Both the position numbers and the translations under genes were made by a program. A stretch of 64,000 bases of DNA from Paenibacillus aceti (lineage in GTDB: Bacteria > Bacillota > Bacilli > Paenibacillales > Paenibacillaceae): contig NZ_KZ987724.1 of the NCBI RefSeq assembly GCF_003614185.1, positions 5,446,135 to 5,510,134 of the forward strand, read 5' to 3'. Below the pieces are notes generated by a model. The model was given only the letters and a program-made list of their open reading frames with translations, had not been told where the DNA came from and searched no databases. Below are positions 33,555-42,325 of the stretch, one piece after another; position 1 is the stretch's first letter, and every line of letters starts with the position of its first letter.

Positions 33555-34949
33555 ATGTATAATTCTCTAGAAAAATTTTTTGAATTAGTTGAAAAGGGAA
33601 CAGAGAATAATAAATGGGACTATAAAAGAGATATTCACTTAAATCCAAACATTTCATTTGCAAATTTATTAAAAGATATATTAGCGTTTGCAAATAGCGG
33701 TGGCGGCTGGCTAGTCTTAGGTGTTGATGATAATTGTAATATAGAAGGTATAGAAAATAAGATCGACCCGACATCATTAGGTCAAAAAATATTAAGCCAA
33801 ACTGGTGAGCAAATAATATTTGATTTAAATTACTATAATATTTATAAAGAATCAGAAAAAATAGTTGGTTTATTGTATATTCATGATTCTGAAAAAGTCT
33901 TAGTCTCGCCAGACAACTTATACAATGATAAAGGAAAACCAATAGTTAGTGAAAATACTGTTTATTATCGTAGAAATGCAAGTTCGATTAAAGCAAATAT
34001 AGATGATTTAAATACTCTTATTTATAAAATTAGTCAGTTAGGCAAATATGAATTTAAAAAAGAAGACATTAATTTGCTAGAAAGTAAAAAGTCAGAATAT
34101 TCATTGTTTAAAGAAGAATCTAATTTTTATAAAGGTGAATTTAAATTTGATGTTGCAACATTTGCTGATAAATTGAACACTATTTTCCATTTTTATCAAA
34201 CTAAGTACACTAAATATGAAATAGGAATTTTGTTAGGTTTTGAGGTTAATGCAATTGATGATTATTTTGACGGTAAGAGATTTCCTAAACTAGAGCATTT
34301 ATTACGTGCTGTTGAGATATTTGATTTACCGCATGATTACTTTTTCCAAACAACAATCTATATGAATAAACCATTTATACAGGAGCCTTTGATAACATAT
34401 GTAATATTAGAGAAAACGGAAGATAAACTAGGATTGTTTAATTACGGTTTTGGTAATGCTGTTGAAAAAATATTCAGCAATACAGCAGAAGAGTTTTCTT
34501 ATTTTAAAAAATGGTTGTCTTGTAATAAAAGAGAAGAATTAAAACCAAAAGAAGATGAACGGAATTGGTTGAATGAAACTATGATTATGTATGAAAATTA
34601 TGAGAAGTATTTGGATAATATTGGGGAATCATCATACAATGAATTTAAAAAGCATTTAAGTGTTCAATACTATAAGGAATTGGAAAAAACCCCTGGAGTA
34701 AACGAAAGATTTTTAAATGAAAAAATAATGACTAATTTAACACATAGTAATACTAATTTTGTATGTAAATTTATTTCAGAATTAATTAGAAGAATACATA
34801 TAATAGATGGAGAAATTCATATAGAGTATAATTTTATGTACGAAGTACAAAATAAATTGATTCGTCATAGAAAATATGATGAAAAGAATATGAAAGTGAT
34901 TTTTAGTGGTGAAAGAACTTTAGATATTTCAGTTGACTGTGATTATTAA
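33555..34949 (+). CDS. AlbA_2 (Schlafen-type) domain protein
   Basis: The protein is 464 aa, with ATG at 33555 after GAGGGGG. The N-terminal Schlafen AlbA_2-like domain (about 10-155) shows WDYKRDIHLNPN, KDILAFANSGGGWLVLGVDDNCNIEGIE, GLLYIHDSEKVLVS and VYYRRNASSI. A middle HTH-like part (TKYTKYEIGILLGFEVNAIDDYFDGKRFPKLEHLLRAVEIFDLPHDYFFQ) resembles an XRE domain. The C-terminal 190 residues are unassigned. AlbA_2 proteins are common in regulators and phage-defence islands; here it precedes a DUF4365 gene. Role inferred. Confidence 0.72.
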   Translation: MYNSLEKFFELVEKGTENNKWDYKRDIHLNPNISFANLLKDILAFANSGGGWLVLGVDDNCNIEGIENKIDPTSLGQKILSQTGEQIIFDLNYYNIYKESEKIVGLLYIHDSEKVLVSPDNLYNDKGKPIVSENTVYYRRNASSIKANIDDLNTLIYKISQLGKYEFKKEDINLLESKKSEYSLFKEESNFYKGEFKFDVATFADKLNTIFHFYQTKYTKYEIGILLGFEVNAIDDYFDGKRFPKLEHLLRAVEIFDLPHDYFFQTTIYMNKPFIQEPLITYVILEKTEDKLGLFNYGFGNAVEKIFSNTAEEFSYFKKWLSCNKREELKPKEDERNWLNETMIMYENYEKYLDNIGESSYNEFKKHLSVQYYKELEKTPGVNERFLNEKIMTNLTHSNTNFVCKFISELIRRIHIIDGEIHIEYNFMYEVQNKLIRHRKYDEKNMKVIFSGERTLDISVDCDY

Positions 34950-35042
34950 GCCTAATGCAAGTAAAGCTAAAAGAAAAACATGCGCGACTTAATAAATTTT
35001 GCAGAAACTTTGAGTGAGTGTTATGAAATAGACCAAGGAGAG

Positions 35043-35977
35043 ATGAACATTAGTAAAGAAAAAACATCACACATGAAAAGAAGACCATTACAACATATAA
35101 TGGAATCCGACTCGCTAAGCCTAATAAATGAATCTCTCCCAGCAGAGTGGGTAATTCGAGATTATAAACCCGACTATGGTCTTGATCTGGCTATTGAATG
35201 TTTTGAGTATGTTAATGGTCAACCAAACATGGCTGAACATTGGGAGAACATTTCTTTGCTCAAGTAAAAGCCATACATTCAACAGAAATTAAGACCATAA
35301 AAGTGTATGCTCGGTATAATGTTGAGAAGACAGCATTAAGAAACAACGAAGAAGAAATGATTGAGATTGAAGTGATTAAGTTCCCGATTGACACAAGCTT
35401 ACTTCTAACGGTTCAATCGATGGGGTCAGGAATACCTGTGATACTCTTTGTTGTTTCTCTTGATATGAGAAAAGTGTTCTTTGTATGTTTGAATGACTTG
35501 ATAGATAAGGTCATAGTTCCTGAAGACCCCAATTTTTACGAGAAAGAAAGTAAAGTCATAAACGTCCCCGTAAAGAATGAGGTTTCCAGATTACACGAAC
35601 ATTTAGTAGGAATAAAATTCTACGCTAAAAGGATAAAATTCTATTCTGCTTTCATGAAGTTTATCTATCAGGAAAAGGAGTTGCACTACCTTGATTGGAG
35701 TGATCGAGATAGTGTGCTTACGACTCTCAGACACTTCATAGGTATAATTAGCAGATTTGACATTTGGGATGCACAGCAATGGCGTATCGTGCAAATATAC
35801 TATCATAGGATTTTAGAATTAGAGCGAGGTTTGGAGACTGAAGATTTTGATCTGTTGTATCATAAAGTTATACCACTTTGGGAAGGATTGACTACCCTTT
35901 CGAGAAATTATGAAGAGATGTGTCGAGAATGGTTTCTTCCAACATACTTAGCGCAACTAACATCCTATCCAGAGTAA
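35043..35977 (+). pseudogene. DUF4365 protein gene with a frameshift
   Basis: The first frame (to about 35237) begins in the style of the family (MKRRPLQHIMESDSLSLINESLPAEWVIRDYKPDYGLDLAIE). The second frame (from about 35238) continues GEHFFAQVKAIHS and runs to 35977. Adding one base near 35237 joins them as AETLGEHFFAQVK, restoring the PD-(D/E)xK-like Asp..Glu..Gln-x-Lys signature. A one-base loss, or a sequencing error, has split the gene. The start is uncertain (35043 or 35073; an upstream ATG at 34980 lacks a ribosome site). DUF4365 proteins are nuclease-like and occur in defence loci. Confidence 0.75.
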
Positions 35978-36148
35978 TACACCTAGTTATAGTCAAGAAG
36001 CCGAAATTTAAATAAGCAATTTAGAGCAAACACATTCCTCGGACACGTACATACTTGTTTTCACTGTCTACTCAACACATTTTGGGTTGGTGTAGTAGGC
36101 TTTTGGTAATATCCTTAAACAGAAACAAAAAAAAGAGGAAGAGGAAAA

Positions 36149-36475
36149 TTGTACATAAAACAGAGAAATGACGGGTTAAGATACGCTGTTTACTATGAAT
36201 TTGATAAATATTATGTTGAATTAATCAATCAAAAGAATGAAGTGGTCAAAGGATTCAGCATACCATTTCAATCAGAAGCAGACGCTATAGAACTTATTAG
36301 CTTTTTAGAAGAGATATATAACGATGGTACAAAGAATACATTAGACATGTTTGAAAGACAGGTTAGCAAGTTTGAAAAAAGTGTTCCTGAGACTGTCACT
36401 AAAATGGAACATGAGAAAACAATTCGGATTATTAGAAGTATTGCAATTGAGGTTAAAGAGACAACAAAAAAATAA
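36149..36475 (+). CDS. Small hypothetical protein
   Basis: The protein is 108 aa from TTG 36149 after GAAGAGGAAA. The N-terminal half is an antiparallel-strand pattern (MYIKQRNDGLRYAVYYEFDKYYVELINQKNEVVKGF); the C-terminal half is helical and charged. No motif recognised. A hairpin near 36066-36104 (CTACTCAACACA and TGGTGTAGTAGG) separates it from the DUF4365 gene. Confidence 0.55.
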   Translation: MYIKQRNDGLRYAVYYEFDKYYVELINQKNEVVKGFSIPFQSEADAIELISFLEEIYNDGTKNTLDMFERQVSKFEKSVPETVTKMEHEKTIRIIRSIAIEVKETTKK

Positions 36476-36564
36476 AAAGAATCTAGTCAATGTGATAGTC
36501 CCTTTATGCTAAATTTGACAGTGTCTTGGATACTTTCCTAAATTGGGGTTAGAAAAACATAAAG

Positions 36565-36591
36565 AGGCAGTAGACTCGATGTCTGCTGCCT
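36565..36591 (-). terminator. Terminator of the tail-spike-like gene
   Basis: AGGCAGTAGAC and GTCTGCTGCCT pair over 11 bp; on the minus strand the stem is followed by a T-rich tract. Confidence 0.75.
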
Positions 36592-36609
36592 ATAAAAATA
36601 AATTATTAA

Positions 36610-39600
36610 TTAGTTCAAATCAATTCTTGTACCAGTGATTTTAACCCCATTAGGACTTAATACTATACCGCTACCTCCACATGAGATAGTAACTTTAGTA
36701 TCAGAATCAATTTTGATTTCTCCAGCTTCGGCATAAATACGCAATGCATCTCCTTGACTTGCATTAAATTCAATTGCTCTTGTTTTATTTGTATCGTTAT
36801 TGTACTGAAATTGAAATGCATTAGATGTTTTTTTTATATATCCAATATTACCACCATTTACACCATTTCCCTGACCCCAAATCATTTCTGGATAACTATA
36901 TTGATTATCGTCTTTTGTTAAATGCAACTTGAACTTTGTAATATCACTTTTTGCTGATGTCCCTGTATTCAGTTTAATGAAGTTATCACGAATATAAATA
37001 TAATCTTGTTCATCCTTGCTGTTTCTAACGGCTTTCAAGCTATTTACCATTAGATCGGAGATATATCCATCGGTTTCTTCGTCTAGAACTAAACCATCTT
37101 CCATATCTGGTTCAATAATTAGCTTTCTAGCGCGAAGAGTGCCATCATTATGAATCCAGAATCTCTTTTCGCCTTTAACATCAATAGTTATACCTTTATT
37201 GGCATTCAATCTAATTTGCTCATCATTCTGACCATTTATAGTGATACCTTCAAGTGAGTCAAAGATAATTGCATCTCCAAGTTTAGCGTCAAGAATTCTC
37301 AGTCTCTTAGTACTCATATCCTCAGCGAATAAATTACCATCCACGTCTACATAAAAGACTTTATACCACACTGGAGAGCTTGCGGTTCCATCGTTTCTTT
37401 CAATCTTGATGCCCTCAGTCGCATTTAGAGTAGTTTTATTCTTATAGTTACCTCTGGTGACTACTACGCCATTCACAGCGTCTATAACAGTGTTGTTATA
37501 GTTCCTACCCAGTTGTAGCGAACTCTTCTCTAGGAAGTCAGACAGCTTCGCTCTAGCGCCCTCATAAGCCTTGTAGAAGTCTTCCCACTTCTGGTGGAAT
37601 ATAAATCTAGTAGAGTGAAGATCGTTCACTATATGGGTCGTAGCGTTCATATTAGAGAATATAGGATTCATGTAATTGGTCAATGCATCATATGTTGACT
37701 CTAACTCATTTCCAGCTCTGACCAATTCTTGTTGAGCAGTATCTAATCCATAATAGGAAGAATCCCTATCATCATAAATAGTCGTTGCGTACCGATATAT
37801 TTGCTCTTTGAGAGTAATATATTGTTGTGTGATAGTCTTATAAGTGTTAGATAAAGTGATTTTCTCCATTGAGGTAATAACATCGTCTAGGATGATATTG
37901 TCAATAACGCTAAAGTCAATATTCAATCCATCTGAATCAAGGATTACATCACCAAACTTATTTTCGATCCTCAAACGCTTTGCAACTAAGTCTTCTGCAA
38001 TCAGAGTTCCATCTTCATATGAAGAGTTACCAATAGAAGCATATACCTTATTGACCCACTTGTTCTTCTCCCACTTCTGCAATGCTAAACCATTTGTAGC
38101 ATTCAACACTGAACGATATTTACCATCACTACGTAGAGCAATGAAGCCATATTCTCCAATGACAAGGTTGTTGTAAAAACTACCCATATTAAGACCAGAA
38201 TAAAACTGAGCATCCTCGATCAAATTCCGTAATCTCTTCTCTTCATCATAATAAGTTTTAAATTTGAGAATGAATTCAGCTCGATCAGGTACTTCACTAG
38301 TTTTTTCGGTTAGAGGAGAGTTAATATCGATATTCAATGGCACTTGAGTGACAATTGAAATGTACTGAGACATATAATCAAGTAAATCAAAAAAAGCCTT
38401 CGTCAAAGGCTCCGTGGAGTACAAGTCTTTTGTGCTGCTGGTCTTAGTAAGGAATTGAGCTTCTATATCAAATTCATCATCACGTTGGGATCGCTTATAT
38501 TTTTCAGCTTGCTCCAACATTCTATAATATGCAGATTCGATCTTATGCAGTTCAGTGATGAGCTGCATCTTTTCTACGGATGTTAATTTGTTATCCATGA
38601 TGATATTACTTAGATCGCCAAGATTAAGATAGTTATTCTCAGCATCTAGAATGATATCTCCAACATTGTTAACGATCTTAATGTTCTCAGCAACCAGATC
38701 ATGAGTATATAAGGTTCCATCTGTAGGGTCTGCCCACATGATCTTCTCCCAGCCATCAGGATGATGTAATTTATCAGTTGTTGCACGATCAATAACAAAT
38801 CCCTCAATATTGTCCATTTTAACTCTGGTAATGTCGTTAAATGACCATAATCCAAACTTGTCAGGATTCTCAGCTACAAGACCTGATTTCATAACTAAGA
38901 TTCCGTTGCGATCAAAGATTTCTCCTTTAGAACCTTGGAATTTTAGAACACCATCTTCATCTTGAAGTGCAAGGTTAACACCCATCCATATTTTTCCGTA
39001 AATACGTTCGCCAACGATCAAATGTTTTTCAAAATGATCCAATGCAATCTGTACATTAAAAATGTTTAGATTTTCTTTTTCTTTAACCTCACATTTTAGA
39101 AATTCGCTAATGCCTTTTTGATTTATTCTATATACAGTTAATGTACCACCAATACCCTCATAAGATATTTCATCAAATACGGATTTAAATACTTCAGGAA
39201 CACTTTTTCCTATTGAGATGTATTTACAAACTGAATTATAGGATTCCTCTGTTTTGATTCCCGCCGAGAGAATATTTACTCCATCCTTAGGAATGTCTGT
39301 GTATGTGATAATATCGAACTTATTATATGGTGAAAGTTGATACAACCACGTTTTATTATCCTTATACTCACCAATAACTACATCAATTTTTTCGCCGTTG
39401 TAGCTATTAAGGAGAATTTCTCTTAGCGAATAAACATTTTTGTTACTTTGATAAGAGAATTGATTCATTACACTATAGCAATAGTCTAGGTTTCCTGAAC
39501 AAAAAACAACCAAGTTGTCGAATTTAAACAACTTGGTCGCTTTTGTATCTAATCTATATAATTGACCACGTAATAGTACTGAGGTCGCTGAATCAGAGCC

Positions 39601-39645
39601 TATGAATATATCACTATTTGTTTGGATAATAGTAGCATTACTCAA
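36610..39645 (-). CDS. Phage tail-spike-like protein with N-terminal Ntn-hydrolase-like domain
   Basis: The protein is 1011 aa. Residues 1 to about 190 (ATIIQTNSDIFIGSDSATSVLLRG, TKLFKFDNLVVFCSGNLDYCYSVM) resemble a proteasome/HslV-type Ntn-hydrolase unit seen in some Bacillus-group phage proteins. The rest is a repetitive minor tail or receptor-binding protein: the unit NNTVIDAVNGVVVTRG..TTLNATEGIKIE..FYVDVDGNLFAEDMSTKRLRI recurs in at least three degraded copies (near 290, 520 and 750), with coiled-coil insertions and a beta-rich C-terminus (IVLSPNGVKITGTRIDLN). No other tail, head or lysis gene is nearby. The start overlaps the preceding HTH gene by 8 nt. Confidence 0.75.
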   Translation of the reverse strand: MSNATIIQTNSDIFIGSDSATSVLLRGQLYRLDTKATKLFKFDNLVVFCSGNLDYCYSVMNQFSYQSNKNVYSLREILLNSYNGEKIDVVIGEYKDNKTWLYQLSPYNKFDIITYTDIPKDGVNILSAGIKTEESYNSVCKYISIGKSVPEVFKSVFDEISYEGIGGTLTVYRINQKGISEFLKCEVKEKENLNIFNVQIALDHFEKHLIVGERIYGKIWMGVNLALQDEDGVLKFQGSKGEIFDRNGILVMKSGLVAENPDKFGLWSFNDITRVKMDNIEGFVIDRATTDKLHHPDGWEKIMWADPTDGTLYTHDLVAENIKIVNNVGDIILDAENNYLNLGDLSNIIMDNKLTSVEKMQLITELHKIESAYYRMLEQAEKYKRSQRDDEFDIEAQFLTKTSSTKDLYSTEPLTKAFFDLLDYMSQYISIVTQVPLNIDINSPLTEKTSEVPDRAEFILKFKTYYDEEKRLRNLIEDAQFYSGLNMGSFYNNLVIGEYGFIALRSDGKYRSVLNATNGLALQKWEKNKWVNKVYASIGNSSYEDGTLIAEDLVAKRLRIENKFGDVILDSDGLNIDFSVIDNIILDDVITSMEKITLSNTYKTITQQYITLKEQIYRYATTIYDDRDSSYYGLDTAQQELVRAGNELESTYDALTNYMNPIFSNMNATTHIVNDLHSTRFIFHQKWEDFYKAYEGARAKLSDFLEKSSLQLGRNYNNTVIDAVNGVVVTRGNYKNKTTLNATEGIKIERNDGTASSPVWYKVFYVDVDGNLFAEDMSTKRLRILDAKLGDAIIFDSLEGITINGQNDEQIRLNANKGITIDVKGEKRFWIHNDGTLRARKLIIEPDMEDGLVLDEETDGYISDLMVNSLKAVRNSKDEQDYIYIRDNFIKLNTGTSAKSDITKFKLHLTKDDNQYSYPEMIWGQGNGVNGGNIGYIKKTSNAFQFQYNNDTNKTRAIEFNASQGDALRIYAEAGEIKIDSDTKVTISCGGSGIVLSPNGVKITGTRIDLN

Positions 39646-39901
39646 TATTACTCACCTCTTTCATGGGATATAGATTTTTTATTGTCTGGTTAGATATTTT
39701 GATAATTGATGTGCGATATTTTTCCTCTTTGTCTCTGCTAAGATTAACAATTTCATTCTCATACATTGATAACATTGGTACCGACACTCCTACTATGGCG
39801 GAAATTTGTTTGAGTTTGATTCCTTTAAATTGTCGTAATAACTTATATTTCCCCCGTAAGCTAATGTCATTAAAACATTCGAATTCATTTTTAGTTTGCA
39901 T
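39638..39901 (-). CDS. Small XRE-type HTH protein
   Basis: The protein is 87 aa, with ATG at 39901 seven bases after AAGGAGG. The middle KYKLLRQFKGIKLKQISAIVGVSVPMLSMYENEIVNLSRDKEEKY is a Cro/CI-like HTH. It overlaps the start of the large tail-spike-like gene, so the two are translationally coupled. It may be its regulator. Confidence 0.7.
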   Translation of the reverse strand: MQTKNEFECFNDISLRGKYKLLRQFKGIKLKQISAIVGVSVPMLSMYENEIVNLSRDKEEKYRTSIIKISNQTIKNLYPMKEVSNIE

Positions 39902-40275
39902 TTATATTCCTCCTTAAGATGTCTTCTACCCATTAAAGTCATTACGACTTAAAAAGTTACTTAAAAAGTTAAGTGATTTTGGGATGGAGAAAACTCTAAG
40001 AGCGGGTTGTATTCTTTAGCGAATTGCTCTGTAGACGTTTGAGTGATCTTGTATTTACGGATACTAGCGTAGCTCTAACATCTTGACTATTACTGAAAAG
40101 AGTTTTCTTAAACATATTTTTATCACGGAGGAAGCGGAATGCGGATGAGAGCCTATTCGTTACATTAAATTAGTTCTATTTGACCGCTAACCTATTGAAC
40201 ATTTAATCTCCTAGACCTATATTGTCGATTAATGATATAATTATGGAAAATATTGAGATTGGGGATATTAGAGGG
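39902..40275. other. Gene-free divergent intergenic region
   Basis: It separates the minus-strand HTH/tail-spike pair from a plus-strand membrane protein, so promoters of both must lie here. No clear box pair was seen, and no other gene. Confidence 0.35.
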
Positions 40276-40584
40276 ATGGAATCCAATAAAATTGCAAAAG
40301 TCATTCTATGGATCGGTATCATAGAAATTTTTTTAGCTTTCATTGTAGGAATTGTATCAGGGCAACCGGAAAGCAGCTATGATAGTTTCCATTGGGCAAT
40401 TGCTTTTACATGGTGGGTAGGTGGTTTTGTATCTGGGATGCTCTTTTTAGCATTTTCAGAGGTAATAAACATTCTTCATGAAACACGATATTATACATAT
40501 CAAAATTATCTATCGCATGGTGGGGAACGAAAAGTTGAAAAGGAAACAGCTTCTCGTTTTGAATCTTTTAGACCAAATTTTTAA
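40276..40584 (+). CDS. Small membrane protein
   Basis: I prefer ATG 40276 (GGGGATATTAGAGGG upstream), giving about 102 aa. There are two membrane segments (KVILWIGIIEIFLAFIVGIV and FHWAIAFTWWVGGFVSGMLFLAF) and a polar C-terminal tail. No family recognised; earlier in-frame starts at 40222 and 40243 lack ribosome sites. Confidence 0.6.
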   Translation: MESNKIAKVILWIGIIEIFLAFIVGIVSGQPESSYDSFHWAIAFTWWVGGFVSGMLFLAFSEVINILHETRYYTYQNYLSHGGERKVEKETASRFESFRPNF

Positions 40585-40721
40585 ACTATATATTCTGAAG
40601 TACTAGATCTATTTCTTAGACGAGTTGGAGCTATTGTTGGTGGTATGAGCGGAATAGCTATAGAAAAGACAGAGGAAATAGTAGAACAAAATTACATACT
40701 AATTGAGTGATAAAATAAAGG

Positions 40722-40858
40722 CGAAGAAGTAGTAAATGTTACCGTCCGAATATACAAGTTCATTTTGTGATGAAATTATTAAGAAGGCTTAAGGGGAAGG
40801 ACTTACCAGTTGAAGGAGTTAAAGATGTAGTAACTAAAGAACCATATGAAATATTATG
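40722..40858 (+). pseudogene. Frameshifted remnant of a small protein gene
   Basis: Three adjacent frames hold successive coding-like pieces (VVNVTVRIYK, then DEIIKKA, then RLKGKDLPVEGVKDVVTKEPYEIL and stop at 40856-40858) that would join with small indels into a protein of about 50 aa. It is followed at once by a terminator. Confidence 0.35.
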
Positions 40859-40887
40859 AAAAAGAGTGTCCTTTTCTGGACACTCTT
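40858..40887 (+). terminator. Terminator
   Basis: AAAGAGTGTCC-TTTTCT-GGACACTCTTT hairpin with T-tracts; it can end both the plus-strand remnant and the minus-strand gene at 40968. Confidence 0.8.
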
Positions 40888-40967
40888 TCTCTGTTAGTAG
40901 TGGTTATTCTTGTGAAAATATTCAGTAAAATTATTATCCATATCTACACCATCCTTGTTGAATTAAC

Positions 40968-41594
40968 TCAATTTACTAGTCTTTTCTTGCCAACAATCAT
41001 TTCTTCTATTGAGTCTATAACTTTCACAGTATCCTGTAAAAAATATTGTTCTTTACATGACAAACATCTAGCAGCACCTTTTACAGTAACTCCTCGAATT
41101 GATTCTTGACCTGGAAACGATAAATCTATTTGGGTATTCTCAACATTGTTGCAGCCACAAGAACAATTTATTAAATTGACAGCCATTTCTTCGTAATCCT
41201 TCTGTAATTTCCTGTTCTGATAAAGTACGGAGTGTTTCTCTATTTTTTCTTTGTTTAACTTAATAAAACTCATAAGTTCACTTTCTTCAGGGGATTTTTC
41301 ATTTTTAATGATTTCTAGAAGATCAATTTGAACCCTAACTACAGTTTTAAGTGACTTTTTCACTAAGGATGAATATCTATTCTCTAACCATTCAATCCTT
41401 ATCTTTATATCATCATCGAGTACTATAACAAGACTATTCATTATTTCCTGTAGGGTTTGCCCTTTAAAGTAGTCTTTAAACGAAGGGGCATTAACTTGAT
41501 TAAGAACTTTGGATAATACCTTCAAGCTATATTCCAATCTGGCTTGTTCTGTTATCTCCTCAGAACACTCATTAATGTTATCACTCATACTCAT
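40968..41594 (-). CDS. Hypothetical protein with C-terminal zinc-ribbon-like cysteines
   Basis: The protein is 208 aa. Residues 1-140 are helical with coiled-coil character (VRVQIDLLEIIKNEKSPEESELMSFIKLNKEKIEKH). The C-terminus has CSCGCNN and CLSCKEQYF about 35 residues apart, a likely four-cysteine metal site. It follows the 136-aa gene at 41665 in the same direction. Function unknown; both genes lie next to attR. Confidence 0.62.
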   Translation of the reverse strand: MSMSDNINECSEEITEQARLEYSLKVLSKVLNQVNAPSFKDYFKGQTLQEIMNSLVIVLDDDIKIRIEWLENRYSSLVKKSLKTVVRVQIDLLEIIKNEKSPEESELMSFIKLNKEKIEKHSVLYQNRKLQKDYEEMAVNLINCSCGCNNVENTQIDLSFPGQESIRGVTVKGAARCLSCKEQYFLQDTVKVIDSIEEMIVGKKRLVN

Positions 41595-41664
41595 ACTCCC
41601 TTGTTATTTTTCCGTTAGCCATCTCAATTGAACATGGATTTTATTTAGAATTTAAGAGATTGCT

Positions 41665-42066
41665 TTATAGGATTGTTAATTTTGGCTTTTGTAAGCAAAG
41701 TAACTGCATCTCCTCACCAGTCTCCATACAAATCAATGACACTAAGATAGGTTTCTTTTCATCATAGCTTTCTAAAAACTTCTCATAACCTGATCCTTTT
41801 GTATCAGTTAAACCAGCGAACCCAATAATTTTTGACTTTGCTATAAAACTAAAGTTTAGGGAAATACAGTCTTCCTTTTCAATAATTTCGACTTGGCTTG
41901 TCAATAAAAAATTAACACTAGAGTTTTTGGTTTGATTACTAAGACCAAGAAAACTTTTGGACTCAATGACCTGATTAACAATTGATAAGTACTCTGTCCT
42001 AGTAGTAAAAGCCTTTCCAATAGCGGGACTAAATCCTATTTGTCCAATAAAGATTTGATTTTCCAT
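41665..42066 (-). CDS. Hypothetical protein near attR of element 1
   Basis: About 133 aa from ATG 42066, nine bases after GAAGGA; the ATG at 42075 overlaps that site. Beta-rich pattern (MENQIFIGQIGFSPAIGKAF, VNFLLTSQVEIIEKEDCISLNFSFIAKSKIIGFAG). No motif known. It heads a two-gene minus-strand unit with the zinc-ribbon-like gene, about 170 bp inside the right end of the island. Confidence 0.58.
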   Translation of the reverse strand: MENQIFIGQIGFSPAIGKAFTTRTEYLSIVNQVIESKSFLGLSNQTKNSSVNFLLTSQVEIIEKEDCISLNFSFIAKSKIIGFAGLTDTKGSGYEKFLESYDEKKPILVSLICMETGEEMQLLCLQKPKLTIL

Positions 42067-42235
42067 AGATGTCATTCCTTCGAGGTGTTTTTTGAATCAT
42101 CAATGTATCATAACAATATTAAATTGTAAAGTTATTACTTTTATTCCAGTACTTTCTCTAGAACTAGGTGATTAATAACCTTTTGTATAGCCAATCATCA
42201 ATGTTCGTAATCTAGACAAGTATTTTTTTGTATGA

Positions 42236-42299
42236 CCTATTTGTTATCTGTTACGCAGGCGATGAATACCGGACATGATGGAAGTCCATCATGGGTATT
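42236..42299 (+). other. attR of element 1 joined to attL of element 2
   Basis: From left to right: arm CCTATTTGTTA (42236-42246), nine bases, crossover CA (42256-42257), then cpaF codons for Ala-Met-Asn-Thr-Gly-His-Asp-Gly-Ser to about 42285. After that, sequence that is not cpaF runs into the second recombinase gene. The second junction is itself symmetric: CATGATGGA (42274-42282), AG, TCCATCATG (42285-42293), with AATACC and GGTATT outside. AG at 42283-42284 is therefore the likely crossover of element 2. Confidence 0.88.
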
Positions 42300-42325
42300 G
42301 TGGTAGTGAATCAAACATGGAGTCT

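Larger units (their letters stand above)
21336..42257. mobile_element. Element 1: 20.9-kb serine-recombinase-integrated island in cpaF
   Basis: Ends are fixed by half-site matching. cpaF stops at CA 21336-21337 and its next codons restart at CA 42256-42257. The two outer-facing element ends recombine in silico to a symmetric attP with perfect 11-bp arms. The large serine recombinase gene begins about 255 bp inside attL. Cargo: IS, Rep_trans-like protein, HEPN-motif protein, lipoprotein, secreted protein, TA-like operon, variant tyrosine recombinase, AlbA_2 and DUF4365 genes, tail-spike-like protein, and two hypothetical genes by attR. No conjugation or phage-head genes are present. It is a mobilisable or satellite-type island with defence-like cargo (inference). 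Confidence 0.9.

Noticed and set aside
21336-42257. Prophage
   Set aside because: Only one tail-spike-like gene is present; no capsid, portal, terminase, lysis or other tail genes occur.
42265-42299. Terminator hairpin after the element 2 recombinase
   Set aside because: The symmetric sequence lacks a T-run and includes exact cpaF codons, so an attachment site explains it better.
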